Below, one piece after another: positions 18,812 through 26,570 of a stretch of DNA of 55,957 bases. Below the pieces are notes generated by a model that saw only the letters and a program-made list of their open reading frames with translations, made no database searches and was not told the DNA's origin. The stretch covers positions 1 through 55,957 of the forward strand of contig JACNKX010000210.1 of the NCBI GenBank assembly GCA_014381825.1. Reading direction: 5' to 3'. This DNA comes from Planctomycetota bacterium (lineage in GTDB: Bacteria > Planctomycetota > Planctomycetia > Pirellulales > Pirellulaceae). The position numbers and the translations under genes were made by a program. Position 1 is the stretch's first letter; each line of letters opens with the position of its first letter.

Positions 18812-20125
18812 ATGGACAGAAGAACGTTCCTGCAAAGCAGTGCCTCGGCGACCGGTTGTGCATTAACGGCATCCGCCCAGGAAGGCCGTTCTCCCAACGA
18901 CCGCGTCACGGTCTGCGTGATGGGAGTCCGCGGGCGTGGTAGCTCGCTATTGACTACGTTTGCATCGCTGCCTGATGTCGATGTGAAGTATGTTTGTGAT
19001 CTCGATGAAAATGTGCTTGGAGCACGCGTCGAGCAGACGGCAGCGAAGACGGGCCGCAAGCCGCAAGCGATTGCCGACTATCGCCATGCACTGGACGACA
19101 AGAGCGTCGATGCAATCGTTGCTGGCACACCAGACCATTGGCATGCGCTGCCGACGATTCATGCTTGCCAAGCCGGAAAGGACGTCTACGTTGAGAAGCC
19201 GGATGGTCACAACATCATCGAAGGCCAAACGATGGTGGCTGGGATGAAGAAGCATGGCCGAGTTGTGCAGCTTGGCACGCAGGCTCGCAGTGGTATCTTC
19301 CAAGCGTCGGCGATGAAGTACATCTCGGAAGGCAACCTCGGCAAGGTCCGATTTGCCAAGGCCTGGGAAAGCTCGAAGCAGGGTTCGATTGGTAATCCAC
19401 CAGATGGCGAGCCGCCGAAAGGTGTCGATTACAATACGTGGTTGGGACCTGCGCCGAAGCGTGCCTTCAACCCGAAGCGGTTTCACGGCAACTGGCGTTG
19501 GTTCTTCGACTATGGCACTGGCGATCTGGGAAACGATGGCGTGCATCGGCTAGACGTAGCACGATGGGCGCTCGAAACGGCCGTTGCCGCGGAGGGAAAG
19601 CAGCTTCCGACTATACCGAAAGTCGTTTCCGCGCACGGCGGTAAATACTACTTTGACGATGCACAAGAATGGCCGGACACAATGATGGTGACTTACGATT
19701 ATGCGGGATACTTGCTTACCTACGAGATGCGAGTCTGGAATCGCTATCCGCTGCACGAAGAATCCGAAGGGGCCGCGGTGCATGGTGACGGCGGTTACGT
19801 CGTGATTGGCAACAGCCGCTGGCGGGCGTTTGACGAACGGGGCAAGCTCGTCAAAGAAGAGAAGAACGTCTATCAAGATGTCGCTCACGCACAAAATTTT
19901 ATCGATTGCATGCGGTCTCGCGAGAAGCCAGTTGCCGATCTTGAGACGGTCGGTCACCCATCGAGCCTGCTCTGTCACCTCGGAAACGTTGCTTGGCGAG
20001 TCGGTCGGACGGTGAAGTTCGATCCTGCCACGTACTCCTTCGGCAAGGATCAAGCGGCGAACGCGCTGCTGACCCGCAAAGAGTATCGCAAACCGTGGTT
20101 ATTGCCGAAAATATCCGAAGTCTAG
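18812..20125 (+). CDS. Tat-exported Gfo/Idh/MocA family oxidoreductase
   Basis: 437 residues from the ATG at 18812, which has GGAGGAG 6 bases before it; the open frame from TTG 18797 is not needed. The N-terminus MDRRTFLQSSASATG is a twin-arginine signal. A Rossmann domain follows: VTVCVMGVRGRG, CDLDENVL, then TPDHWHALPTIHA and the EKP-type motif YVEKPDGHN that contacts NAD(P). The C-terminal domain has GNDGVHRLDVARWALE. Planctomycetes have many such exported enzymes, thought to act on sugars and inositols, with tightly bound cofactor. The substrate is unknown. It follows the hydrolase fusion by 47 bases and may share its transcript. Confidence 0.9.
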   Translation: MDRRTFLQSSASATGCALTASAQEGRSPNDRVTVCVMGVRGRGSSLLTTFASLPDVDVKYVCDLDENVLGARVEQTAAKTGRKPQAIADYRHALDDKSVDAIVAGTPDHWHALPTIHACQAGKDVYVEKPDGHNIIEGQTMVAGMKKHGRVVQLGTQARSGIFQASAMKYISEGNLGKVRFAKAWESSKQGSIGNPPDGEPPKGVDYNTWLGPAPKRAFNPKRFHGNWRWFFDYGTGDLGNDGVHRLDVARWALETAVAAEGKQLPTIPKVVSAHGGKYYFDDAQEWPDTMMVTYDYAGYLLTYEMRVWNRYPLHEESEGAAVHGDGGYVVIGNSRWRAFDERGKLVKEEKNVYQDVAHAQNFIDCMRSREKPVADLETVGHPSSLLCHLGNVAWRVGRTVKFDPATYSFGKDQAANALLTRKEYRKPWLLPKISEV

Positions 20126-20149
20126 TTGGATCGCAGTGTCGTTGGCAGG

Positions 20150-20207
20150 TGTGCCACTGGCTTTGCCAGTGCTAGCTCCGGACGGCACTGGCAAAGCCAG
20201 TGGCACA
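20150..20207. repeat. REP-like palindrome, GTGCCACTGGC family
   Basis: Perfect 23-base arms at 20150-20172 and 20185-20207 around a 12-base centre. Each arm is itself a hairpin, CACTGGC-TTT-GCCAGTG. It lies between the oxidoreductase and ABC transporter genes. A related, more open copy is at 41204-41337. Confidence 0.85.
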
Positions 20208-20247
20208 CAAAGAGCCCCATCAATTCCACACAGCGACCAAGCATTCC

Positions 20248-20991
20248 ATGGCTCTCATCGAATTACAAGACGTGTCAAAGACTTACGACCTTGGTGAGGT
20301 CCAAGTTCACGCGCTTCGTTCAACGACGCTGGCAATTGGCGAAGGCGAGTACGTCGCGCTTGTTGGCCCGTCAGGTTCCGGGAAGTCGACGCTGATGAAC
20401 ACGCTCGGTTGTCTCGATCGTCCGACCACGGGCAGCTATCAACTTGCAGGGGAAGAAGTCGCAGATATGTCTCGTGACGAGCGGGCGCGGATTCGAAACC
20501 GACGACTCGGTTTTGTCTTTCAAAACTTTAACCTGTTGAATCGCACTTCAGCGTTGGAGAACGTCGAGTTGCCATTGCTTTATACCAACGGAATGTCGGC
20601 CAAAGAACGACGACAGCGAGCAATTGATGTGCTGGGGAGAGTTGGTTTGGCGGATCGGTTGGACCATCATCCGTCGCAGCTTTCCGGCGGACAGCAACAA
20701 CGTGTTGCGATTGCGCGAGCCATGGTCAACGAACCGGCGATTCTGATGGGCGACGAACCGACGGGCAATCTGGATACGAAGACGAGCCGGGACGTCATCG
20801 AGCTGTTTCGGCGGCTCAATGAAGACCACGGTATCACCGTGATAATTGTCACCCATGATCAAGACGTGGCAGGCAACGCGAAACGCACGATCGTGCTGCG
20901 AGACGGCTCGGTTGTGACCGACACAACCAACTTTGCCGAAGCGTTAAAAGCTCTCCACCCGGTAGCACCGGTCGATGCTGCACCACATTAA
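20248..20991 (+). CDS. ABC transporter ATP-binding protein, MacB/LolD type
   Basis: 247 residues from the ATG at 20248 (MALIELQDVSKTYDLGE); an ATG at 20200 lies inside the palindrome and is rejected. Walker A GPSGSGKST, Q-loop VFQNFNLL, signature LSGGQQQRVAIARA, Walker B ILMGDEPTGNLD and switch VTHD are all intact. The NRRLGFVFQNFNLLNR and DEPTGNLD forms are typical of the MacB/LolD/FtsE branch that drives mechanotransmission or lipoprotein/drug export rather than import. No permease or periplasmic adaptor gene is next to it; only a TolC-type gene follows, 59 bases on. Its membrane partner is probably elsewhere. Confidence 0.93.
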   Translation: MALIELQDVSKTYDLGEVQVHALRSTTLAIGEGEYVALVGPSGSGKSTLMNTLGCLDRPTTGSYQLAGEEVADMSRDERARIRNRRLGFVFQNFNLLNRTSALENVELPLLYTNGMSAKERRQRAIDVLGRVGLADRLDHHPSQLSGGQQQRVAIARAMVNEPAILMGDEPTGNLDTKTSRDVIELFRRLNEDHGITVIIVTHDQDVAGNAKRTIVLRDGSVVTDTTNFAEALKALHPVAPVDAAPH

Positions 20992-21050
20992 TAAGTGGAC
21001 CATACGGAATAGCTAGACCACCAAGGACGATCCACCCGAACCTGATAATC

Positions 21051-22907
21051 ATGGGATTCGGTATAAACAGATCGTTGCTCTGCGCGCTCGCGGTACTGCT
21101 TACCTACTCCGCAAAGTTTACCTACGCGCAAAACAGGTTCCCGTTTATCTTCCCCGGTGAACGGACGATTCAGGTTCGTGATCCCTCGCAGTTGCGTTCC
21201 GCCCCGATCCCCAACACGCCTCCGCCTCCCACCGTGACGAGTCGCGAAGAGCTTCCTCCGCGCCATCTCTCGTTGGACGAAGCAATTCGAACCGCGCTCG
21301 CGAACTCGGAAGTCGTCCGCGTGTTGAACGGCGTGGCGTCATCTTCCAGTGGTCGGACGATCTACGATGCAGCTATCCAGAACACGATGATCGATGAAGC
21401 AAAGGCGGGTTTCGATCCCACGTTGCAAGCTAACAACAGCTTCAATCGAATAGACCGACCGAGTAACTCGGACGGAACAGCAATCATCGGCAGGCAAGGT
21501 GATACCTATAATCTCGACTTGGATCTTGCGAAGAAGACTGTCACAGGCGGCACTTTCAATCTGGGGGTGAATTCCACTCCCTCTCGACAAGCACAAGACC
21601 CATTCATCTTTCAGAACCCGACATTCCTTAACCCTCGTGCAAGCTCGTCCGCCGATCTCAGCTTTACGCAACCTCTGTTGCGAGGGCGAGGGCCTGCTGC
21701 AAATCTGACGCCGATTGTTTTGGCTAGAATCGAAACGGAACGCTCGTACTTTCAACTAAAGGCGAGCGTGCAAAATCTCGTCCGAGGAGTGATCGAAGGT
21801 TACTGGGGTGTTGTTTTTGCGAGAACCGACGTCTGGGCCAGACGCCAGCAAGAGAAGCAGTCAAAAGGAGCGCTCGATCTCGCGGAGGCTCGGTTGCGCG
21901 CCGGGCTTGTCAATGTTGGAGATGTGGCCCAAGCTCGTCTCGCCTATCACAACTTTCGTGGCAGCTTGATCACGGCGGAAGCGAACTTGTTGCAACGCGA
22001 GGCGGCGCTGCGAAATGTTCTAGGCTTTCCACCCTATGACCCTGAACAGATTGTTCCGGTGACTCCACCACAGCAAGAACGCATCGCACCTGATTGGACT
22101 GAGCTGTTAACGCTTGCCCAGGAGCGGCGCCCTGATTTGATCGAGTTGAAGCTGATCTTGGAAGCGGACGAGCAGCGATTGCTTCAAGCTCGCAATCAAG
22201 CGTTGCCGCAAGTCGATGCGGTCGCTCTTTATCGTTGGAACGGCTTAGAAGGTGAAGTGCCATCGGGTGCGACTTTGTCATCTCGACCCGGCCAGTTCAC
22301 GGATTGGACGTTTGCCGTCAACTTCTCCGTTCCACTCGGATTGCGACAATCCAGAGCGAGCCTTCGACGCCAAGAACTCGTCATCTCTCGTGATTTAGCG
22401 AACCTAGATCAAGGTGTTCACGCCGCTTCGCATACCATCGCGGCCAACTTGCGGAACCTCGCCCAATTCTACGAGCAATATGACGCGTTTCATGCCGCTC
22501 GCGAAGCCGCCGAGACGAACCTTCAGCTTCAATACGCCGAATATCGGATCGGGCGAACGATTCTATTGAATCTGCTGCAGGGGATTACGGATTGGGGTAA
22601 TGCCGTGAGCGCCGAGGCGCAGGCTTTGTTGCAATACAACACTGAACTGGCGAACCTCGAACAACAATCCGGCACGATCCTAGAAACTCACGGTGTTCGA
22701 TTCTACGAAGAACGGTTCTCTGCGATTGGCCCGCTTGGGCGAATGTTCGCCGATCGCTGCTATCCCGGTACGACAACACCCGAACTGAACAATGATCGTT
22801 ATCCGACCAGCGATCGTCCGTCGGAAGAAGTCTTCAATCTACAGACCCCAGAGTTTCCGCGTCGTCGGCGAGCGTCTTCTACGATGGAGCCGCTGCCGAC
22901 TCCGTAG
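21051..22907 (+). CDS. TolC family outer membrane efflux protein
   Basis: 618 residues with a signal peptide (LLCALAVLLTYSAKFTYA). The family opening LSLDEAIRTALANSEVVRV appears at about residue 72. Beta-barrel strands follow (DPTLQANNSFNRID, then SADLSFTQPLLRGRG), then long periplasmic helices (ALDLAEARLRAGLVNVGDVA, AALRNVLG). A second copy of this pattern ends in AEYRIGRTILLNLLQGITDW. TolC-type trimers form the outer membrane exit duct. A proline-rich stretch and a 100-residue C-terminal extension make it longer than E. coli TolC. It probably pairs with the upstream ABC ATPase, though the inner membrane permease is missing here. Confidence 0.92.
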   Translation: MGFGINRSLLCALAVLLTYSAKFTYAQNRFPFIFPGERTIQVRDPSQLRSAPIPNTPPPPTVTSREELPPRHLSLDEAIRTALANSEVVRVLNGVASSSSGRTIYDAAIQNTMIDEAKAGFDPTLQANNSFNRIDRPSNSDGTAIIGRQGDTYNLDLDLAKKTVTGGTFNLGVNSTPSRQAQDPFIFQNPTFLNPRASSSADLSFTQPLLRGRGPAANLTPIVLARIETERSYFQLKASVQNLVRGVIEGYWGVVFARTDVWARRQQEKQSKGALDLAEARLRAGLVNVGDVAQARLAYHNFRGSLITAEANLLQREAALRNVLGFPPYDPEQIVPVTPPQQERIAPDWTELLTLAQERRPDLIELKLILEADEQRLLQARNQALPQVDAVALYRWNGLEGEVPSGATLSSRPGQFTDWTFAVNFSVPLGLRQSRASLRRQELVISRDLANLDQGVHAASHTIAANLRNLAQFYEQYDAFHAAREAAETNLQLQYAEYRIGRTILLNLLQGITDWGNAVSAEAQALLQYNTELANLEQQSGTILETHGVRFYEERFSAIGPLGRMFADRCYPGTTTPELNNDRYPTSDRPSEEVFNLQTPEFPRRRRASSTMEPLPTP

Positions 22908-22931
22908 CGAAAGGCTACATAACGCTTTCGC
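22907..22931. terminator. hairpin between convergent genes
   Basis: A 7-base stem GCGAAAG / CTTTCGC with an 11-base loop fills the gap between the TolC stop and the end of the NYN gene. No clear T-run follows, so it may act as a weak two-way terminator or only as an mRNA 3' end barrier. Confidence 0.35.
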
Positions 22932-22934
22932 GAT

Positions 22935-23582
22935 TCATCGTTCATCGAGCAAATCTTCGGCATAGCCCGGTGGAAACGGGTTCTCGATTTGTGGACGAGC
23001 ACGCTGTTTGTTAAGCGGAGGCTGCTCGTCCGAATTGGCTTCCGACGCGGCGAGGTCTTCAATGCAAACATCGCCAAACTCATCGAGCCACGCTGCAACT
23101 TCGGCATCTGAAAGCGGGCCCGTTGGCTTCGGTGATGGAGTTGCGACTGGTTGTCCAGGCTTATCTCGCGATTTGCGAATCTCCGCATACCAAACATCGC
23201 TGTCAACCGCTCTCGCCCGCCGCCGTTTGGCGGCACGCTGCACACGATGATCGCTGGAAACAACCGTTAGCCTTCTCGGTGCAGATGCTTCGCGGATCAG
23301 CTCTTCGAGCAATTCGTCAGCGCTTTCGTACCCGGTCGCGTACTTGACCGTGATTCCTTGGTGCTTCAATTCGCGAGGCAACCCCGACCGTGCGTTGCTC
23401 GAATCAAAAGCGACCGTCGTCAGCTTGCGTTCATCATCGTCCAGCGATGCCGCAAGAAAATTAAGTAGAGCATTTCGCGCGCGCTCAAGAGAGCCGCGAC
23501 CGATCTCACGGCGTGAGATCTCTGGCCCCGAGAGCCCTGTGACGTGCAGCAAGTTGTAGCCATCGATAAAGATCATCGTCAT
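22935..23582 (-). CDS. YacP-like NYN domain ribonuclease
   Basis: 215 residues. The NYN/PIN-like fold of the YacP (Rae1) family is seen in the first ~140 residues: MIFIDGYNLLHVTG, TTVAFDSSNAR, GITVKYATGYESADELLEEL and LTVVSSDHRVQRAAKRR. The acidic residues in IDGYN, FDSS, SADE and SSDH form the expected metal site. Known relatives cut mRNA on the ribosome. The C-terminal ~75 residues are specific: a short acidic helix (AEVAAWLDEFGDV) and a Pro-rich tail. It starts 20 bases after the sulfatase gene's stop, on the same strand. Confidence 0.85.
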   Translation of the reverse strand: MTMIFIDGYNLLHVTGLSGPEISRREIGRGSLERARNALLNFLAASLDDDERKLTTVAFDSSNARSGLPRELKHQGITVKYATGYESADELLEELIREASAPRRLTVVSSDHRVQRAAKRRRARAVDSDVWYAEIRKSRDKPGQPVATPSPKPTGPLSDAEVAAWLDEFGDVCIEDLAASEANSDEQPPLNKQRARPQIENPFPPGYAEDLLDER

Positions 23583-23602
23583 CCTGCCTGATCGACGCGC
23601 TA

Positions 23603-24898
23603 CTAGTAATCCAAGGATTGCATCACGACTGTCAATTGTGTCTTGGCGGCGGTCGCATCGGACGAGCGATCTATGATCGGCCTCTCCTCGCGCGGATCAC
23701 TCGCAATATCGAACAGCTTTCCATTGTCGTACAACTTCCAGCGTCGATCGCGTACCCAGTACCTCTTTCCGTGTTCGGCGAACGCCCACGTTCGTGACGA
23801 AGGCTGGCCGTCAACTAGTCTTGCGGCAAAGCTGTGACCGTCGAGTGAGACGCCTGTAGGTAGTTTGGCCTCAGTGACGGTGGCGAGCGTCGGGAGGAAG
23901 TCACTGAAGTCGACGAGATCGTCGGCAACTTGCGAAGGTTTGATTCTTCCGGGCCAGCTGGCGATCAATGGAACGTTTGTGCCGCCATTCGTTAAGAGCC
24001 CCTTGCCACCCGGGACGTCTTTGCCGTTCTGCCGCGACACGACGGGGATACGAATGTACTTGTCCTTCTTCTTAGGATCGGGATTCGATTCGGCGGAATG
24101 AATGTAACTCTTGGGCGTTCCATTGTCGGTCGTGAATAGAACGAGCGTGTTGTTTCGCAGGCCAAGTCGATCCAGAGTATCGATCAGTCGGCCGACGCGG
24201 ACATCCATCGCCTCCGCCATCTGCTTGAACGTGTCGTAATGACCGTCGGAGCCAAACGGGACGGGATTTTTTAGGTCGTCAGTAACATCGTGACACAAAG
24301 CCATTGGGTAGTAAGCAAAGAAGGGCTGAGACTGATTCCGCTTGATGAAGTCGATCAGGAACTCGACATATACGTCTGGGCCGTAACGGTCTTCAAGGCC
24401 GTCACGCAGCTTGCCGTTTTGGTAAATGAACGGCGAGTGGTAGCGAGCGCCCTCGTGCCAGCCGAACAAACATGATTCGTCAAAGCCGAGTCGTTGCGCA
24501 TGATCGAGATCATTTTTCATCATGCAAATCTGCCACTTGCCGGCAACCGCTGTCGCGTAGCCAGCTCTCTTCATTACCTGACCAATGTTGTTCTGCTCTT
24601 CTTCGCGGGGAAAGCTGCCCCACTTCGGATTGCCTGTGCGAAACGGGTAACGTCCCGTCATCAGCGTGATTCGCGTCGGATGACAGACTGGCATGCTGTA
24701 GCAATGCGTAAACTTCATGCCGCCCTCCGCGAGCGAATCTAAACGCGGTGTCGCGTACGACTCGCCGCCATAACATCCAAGTGCATCGACTCCGACGTCG
24801 TCCGCCATGATGAGCAAGATGTTGGGACGTACTGCTTGTGCTTCGTTCACAACTCCCACCGTGAGTGAGATTGCTATTAGCGTGAAGAGTAATCTCAT
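23603..24898 (-). CDS. secreted arylsulfatase-type sulfatase (formylglycine, CxPxR)
   Basis: 431 residues from the ATG at 24898, which opens a signal peptide (LLFTLIAISLTVGVVNEAQA); the frame upstream of it has no signal character. Metal ligands are in NILLIMADDVG. The formylglycine site is C72-H-P-T-R76 (MPVCHPTRITLMTGRYP), and FTTDNGTPKSY and GKGLLTNGG follow. The Cys in the motif means activation by a formylglycine-generating enzyme or anSME not seen here. It probably desulfates algal or other polysaccharides in the periplasm. It lies between the NYN gene and a DUF1501 gene, all on the minus strand, with a perfect palindrome upstream. Confidence 0.93.
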   Translation of the reverse strand: MRLLFTLIAISLTVGVVNEAQAVRPNILLIMADDVGVDALGCYGGESYATPRLDSLAEGGMKFTHCYSMPVCHPTRITLMTGRYPFRTGNPKWGSFPREEEQNNIGQVMKRAGYATAVAGKWQICMMKNDLDHAQRLGFDESCLFGWHEGARYHSPFIYQNGKLRDGLEDRYGPDVYVEFLIDFIKRNQSQPFFAYYPMALCHDVTDDLKNPVPFGSDGHYDTFKQMAEAMDVRVGRLIDTLDRLGLRNNTLVLFTTDNGTPKSYIHSAESNPDPKKKDKYIRIPVVSRQNGKDVPGGKGLLTNGGTNVPLIASWPGRIKPSQVADDLVDFSDFLPTLATVTEAKLPTGVSLDGHSFAARLVDGQPSSRTWAFAEHGKRYWVRDRRWKLYDNGKLFDIASDPREERPIIDRSSDATAAKTQLTVVMQSLDY

Positions 24899-24963
24899 GA
24901 TCAGACTTTCTTGGATTGTCGCGAGAAGCTTGCCCAACAGGAAAGACCAAGCTCGCACTTATT

Positions 24964-25026
24964 GTTTAACCCGATCGCATCGCGACGGTTTCTACGCACG
25001 ACCGTCGCGATGCGATCGGGTTAAAC
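24964..25026. repeat. perfect 26-base inverted repeat
   Basis: Arms 24964-24989 and 25001-25026 are perfectly complementary (GTTTAACCCGATCGC... / ...GCGATCGGGTTAAAC) around an 11-base loop. It sits in the 155-base gap between the sulfatase and DUF1501 genes, where it could end the DUF1501 transcript. Only a 4-base inner hairpin (TCGC-ATC-GCGA) is visible per arm. Confidence 0.85.
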
Positions 25027-25053
25027 GAACACGGAGGATGCTATCCGCAGATT

Positions 25054-26502
25054 CTAACTCAGGATCTCGTGAACCACCCTGCCCTTGCCTTCGAGCAGCG
25101 ATCGTTCGCGGTTGTTTTGCTCGAACTTGAGTTCCTCGGGATCAAGGCCGAACAGATGCAGCAGCGTGGCGTGATAGTCGTAGTGATTGACGACGTTCTC
25201 GACGGCTTTGTGTCCGAAGTCATCGGTCTCGCCGTAAGTCATCCCTCCACGCACTCCGCCGCCAGCCAACCACATGCTGAAGCCGTACGTATTGTGATCG
25301 CGACCAACTTTGGCAGGGCCAGCATTGTTCTGTATCACCGGCAAACGACCCATCTCGCCGCCCCAATGGACGAGCGTCGTATCGAGCAAGCCACGTTGTT
25401 TGAGATCGGCGAGGAGTGCGGCGGACGGTTGGTCGACCTTCTTGCACGCGGATGGAAGCGCGCTCCGAATGTTGTTGTGATTGTCCCAGCGCTGGTTTTC
25501 CGTGAAGACTTGCACGCAACGAACTCCACGCTCCACCATCCGCCTCGCAATCAAGCACCGTTCGCCGAACTCCTTGCAAGCCGGATCGTCGAAGCCGTAA
25601 AGACGTTTCGTCGCGGCAGTCTCTTGGCTGAGGTCAAGCGCTTCCTTCGCGGCGGTTTGCATTTTGGCAGCCAGTTCGTAACTGGCGATCCGCGCTTCGA
25701 GATCGAGTTCGCCAGGACGTTGCTCAAGATGTTGCTTGTTTAACTGTTCGAGATAACTGAGATATCGAGCTTGAACTTCGCCTTTTATGCGAGCGGGAGG
25801 CGTGAGGTTCAGGATGCGAGGCTCTTGTGGTCGAACGACCGTGCCTTGATAAAGAGCTGGCAAGTAACCGTTGTTCCAATTCTCGACCCCCATCACGGGC
25901 AGTTGGCCGGGATCGATCAACGCGACATAGGCTGGTAGGTCTTGCGTCTCGGAGCCCAGCCCAAAGGTCAACCAGCTGCCGAGCACAGGCCGCCCGGGGA
26001 GGATTTGGCCGGTGTTCAACGCTTGAATCGATTGCCCGTGATTGTTGACACCCGTGTGCATCGATCGGATCAAGCAAACGTCGTCGATGACGTTGGCCAA
26101 GTGTGGAACCAACTCGGACAATTCGGTGCCGCATTGGCCGTGCTTCTTGAACTTCCACGGACTGCCGAGTACCGTCGCACTCGCTTGAGCCGCATTGTCG
26201 TACTTGATCTCACCGGGAAATGTCTGGCCGTCGTACTTCTGTAGCTCTGGCTTCGGATCGAACATATCCAGATGACTTGGCCCGCCCTGCATCCACAACG
26301 AGATCATCGCGTTGGCGCGAGCTGGTTGTTGCGCCGGCTTCGCGTCGAGCGTGAACTTCTTCCGCGCCAATTCCGGTCGCGGCGACTTGGCGAAAGCATT
26401 GTCTTGGTTCAGCAGCCACGCGAGCGCCACGCTGCTCAAGCTCATGGCGTTGGATGCCAGGAAGTGCCGGCGAGTGGATTGAAATTGATCGTTGTTATTC
26501 AT
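25054..26502 (-). CDS. DUF1501 protein, Tat-exported
   Basis: 482 residues from the ATG at 26502 (MNNNDQFQSTRRHFLASNA), giving a twin-arginine signal. DUF1501 is related to the alkaline phosphatase/sulfatase fold. Visible family marks: ISLWMQGGPSHLDMFDPKPEL, DDVCLIRSMHTGVNNHGQS, LHWGGEMGRLP, KVGRDHNTYGFSMWLAGGG and YDYHATLLHLFGLD. The function is unproven; the family is nearly always paired with a DUF1549/DUF1553 cytochrome protein, as here with the gene at 26571. The gap between the two holds a palindromic repeat. Confidence 0.92.
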   Translation of the reverse strand: MNNNDQFQSTRRHFLASNAMSLSSVALAWLLNQDNAFAKSPRPELARKKFTLDAKPAQQPARANAMISLWMQGGPSHLDMFDPKPELQKYDGQTFPGEIKYDNAAQASATVLGSPWKFKKHGQCGTELSELVPHLANVIDDVCLIRSMHTGVNNHGQSIQALNTGQILPGRPVLGSWLTFGLGSETQDLPAYVALIDPGQLPVMGVENWNNGYLPALYQGTVVRPQEPRILNLTPPARIKGEVQARYLSYLEQLNKQHLEQRPGELDLEARIASYELAAKMQTAAKEALDLSQETAATKRLYGFDDPACKEFGERCLIARRMVERGVRCVQVFTENQRWDNHNNIRSALPSACKKVDQPSAALLADLKQRGLLDTTLVHWGGEMGRLPVIQNNAGPAKVGRDHNTYGFSMWLAGGGVRGGMTYGETDDFGHKAVENVVNHYDYHATLLHLFGLDPEELKFEQNNRERSLLEGKGRVVHEILS

Positions 26503-26517
26503 GATTGCAAACAATGC

Positions 26518-26567
26518 TGGAGTACAGCCTTTAGGCTGGTAGCGGGCAGGCTAAAGCCTGTACTCCA
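26518..26567. repeat. REP-like palindrome, GGAGTACAGGCTTTAGCC family
   Basis: Arms of 21 bases at 26518-26538 and 26547-26567 pair with two mismatches that sit symmetrically inside the arms. Each arm has its own small hairpin (CAGCC-TTTA-GGCTG and CAGGC-TAAA-GCCTG). The element ends 3 bases before the stop of the PSD1 gene, so it is probably in the intercistronic mRNA. Confidence 0.8.
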
Positions 26568-26570
26568 ACG

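Noticed and set aside
20200-20247. An earlier ATG for the ABC ATPase
   Set aside because: It lies within the right arm of the palindromic repeat and would add residues with no counterpart in the family.
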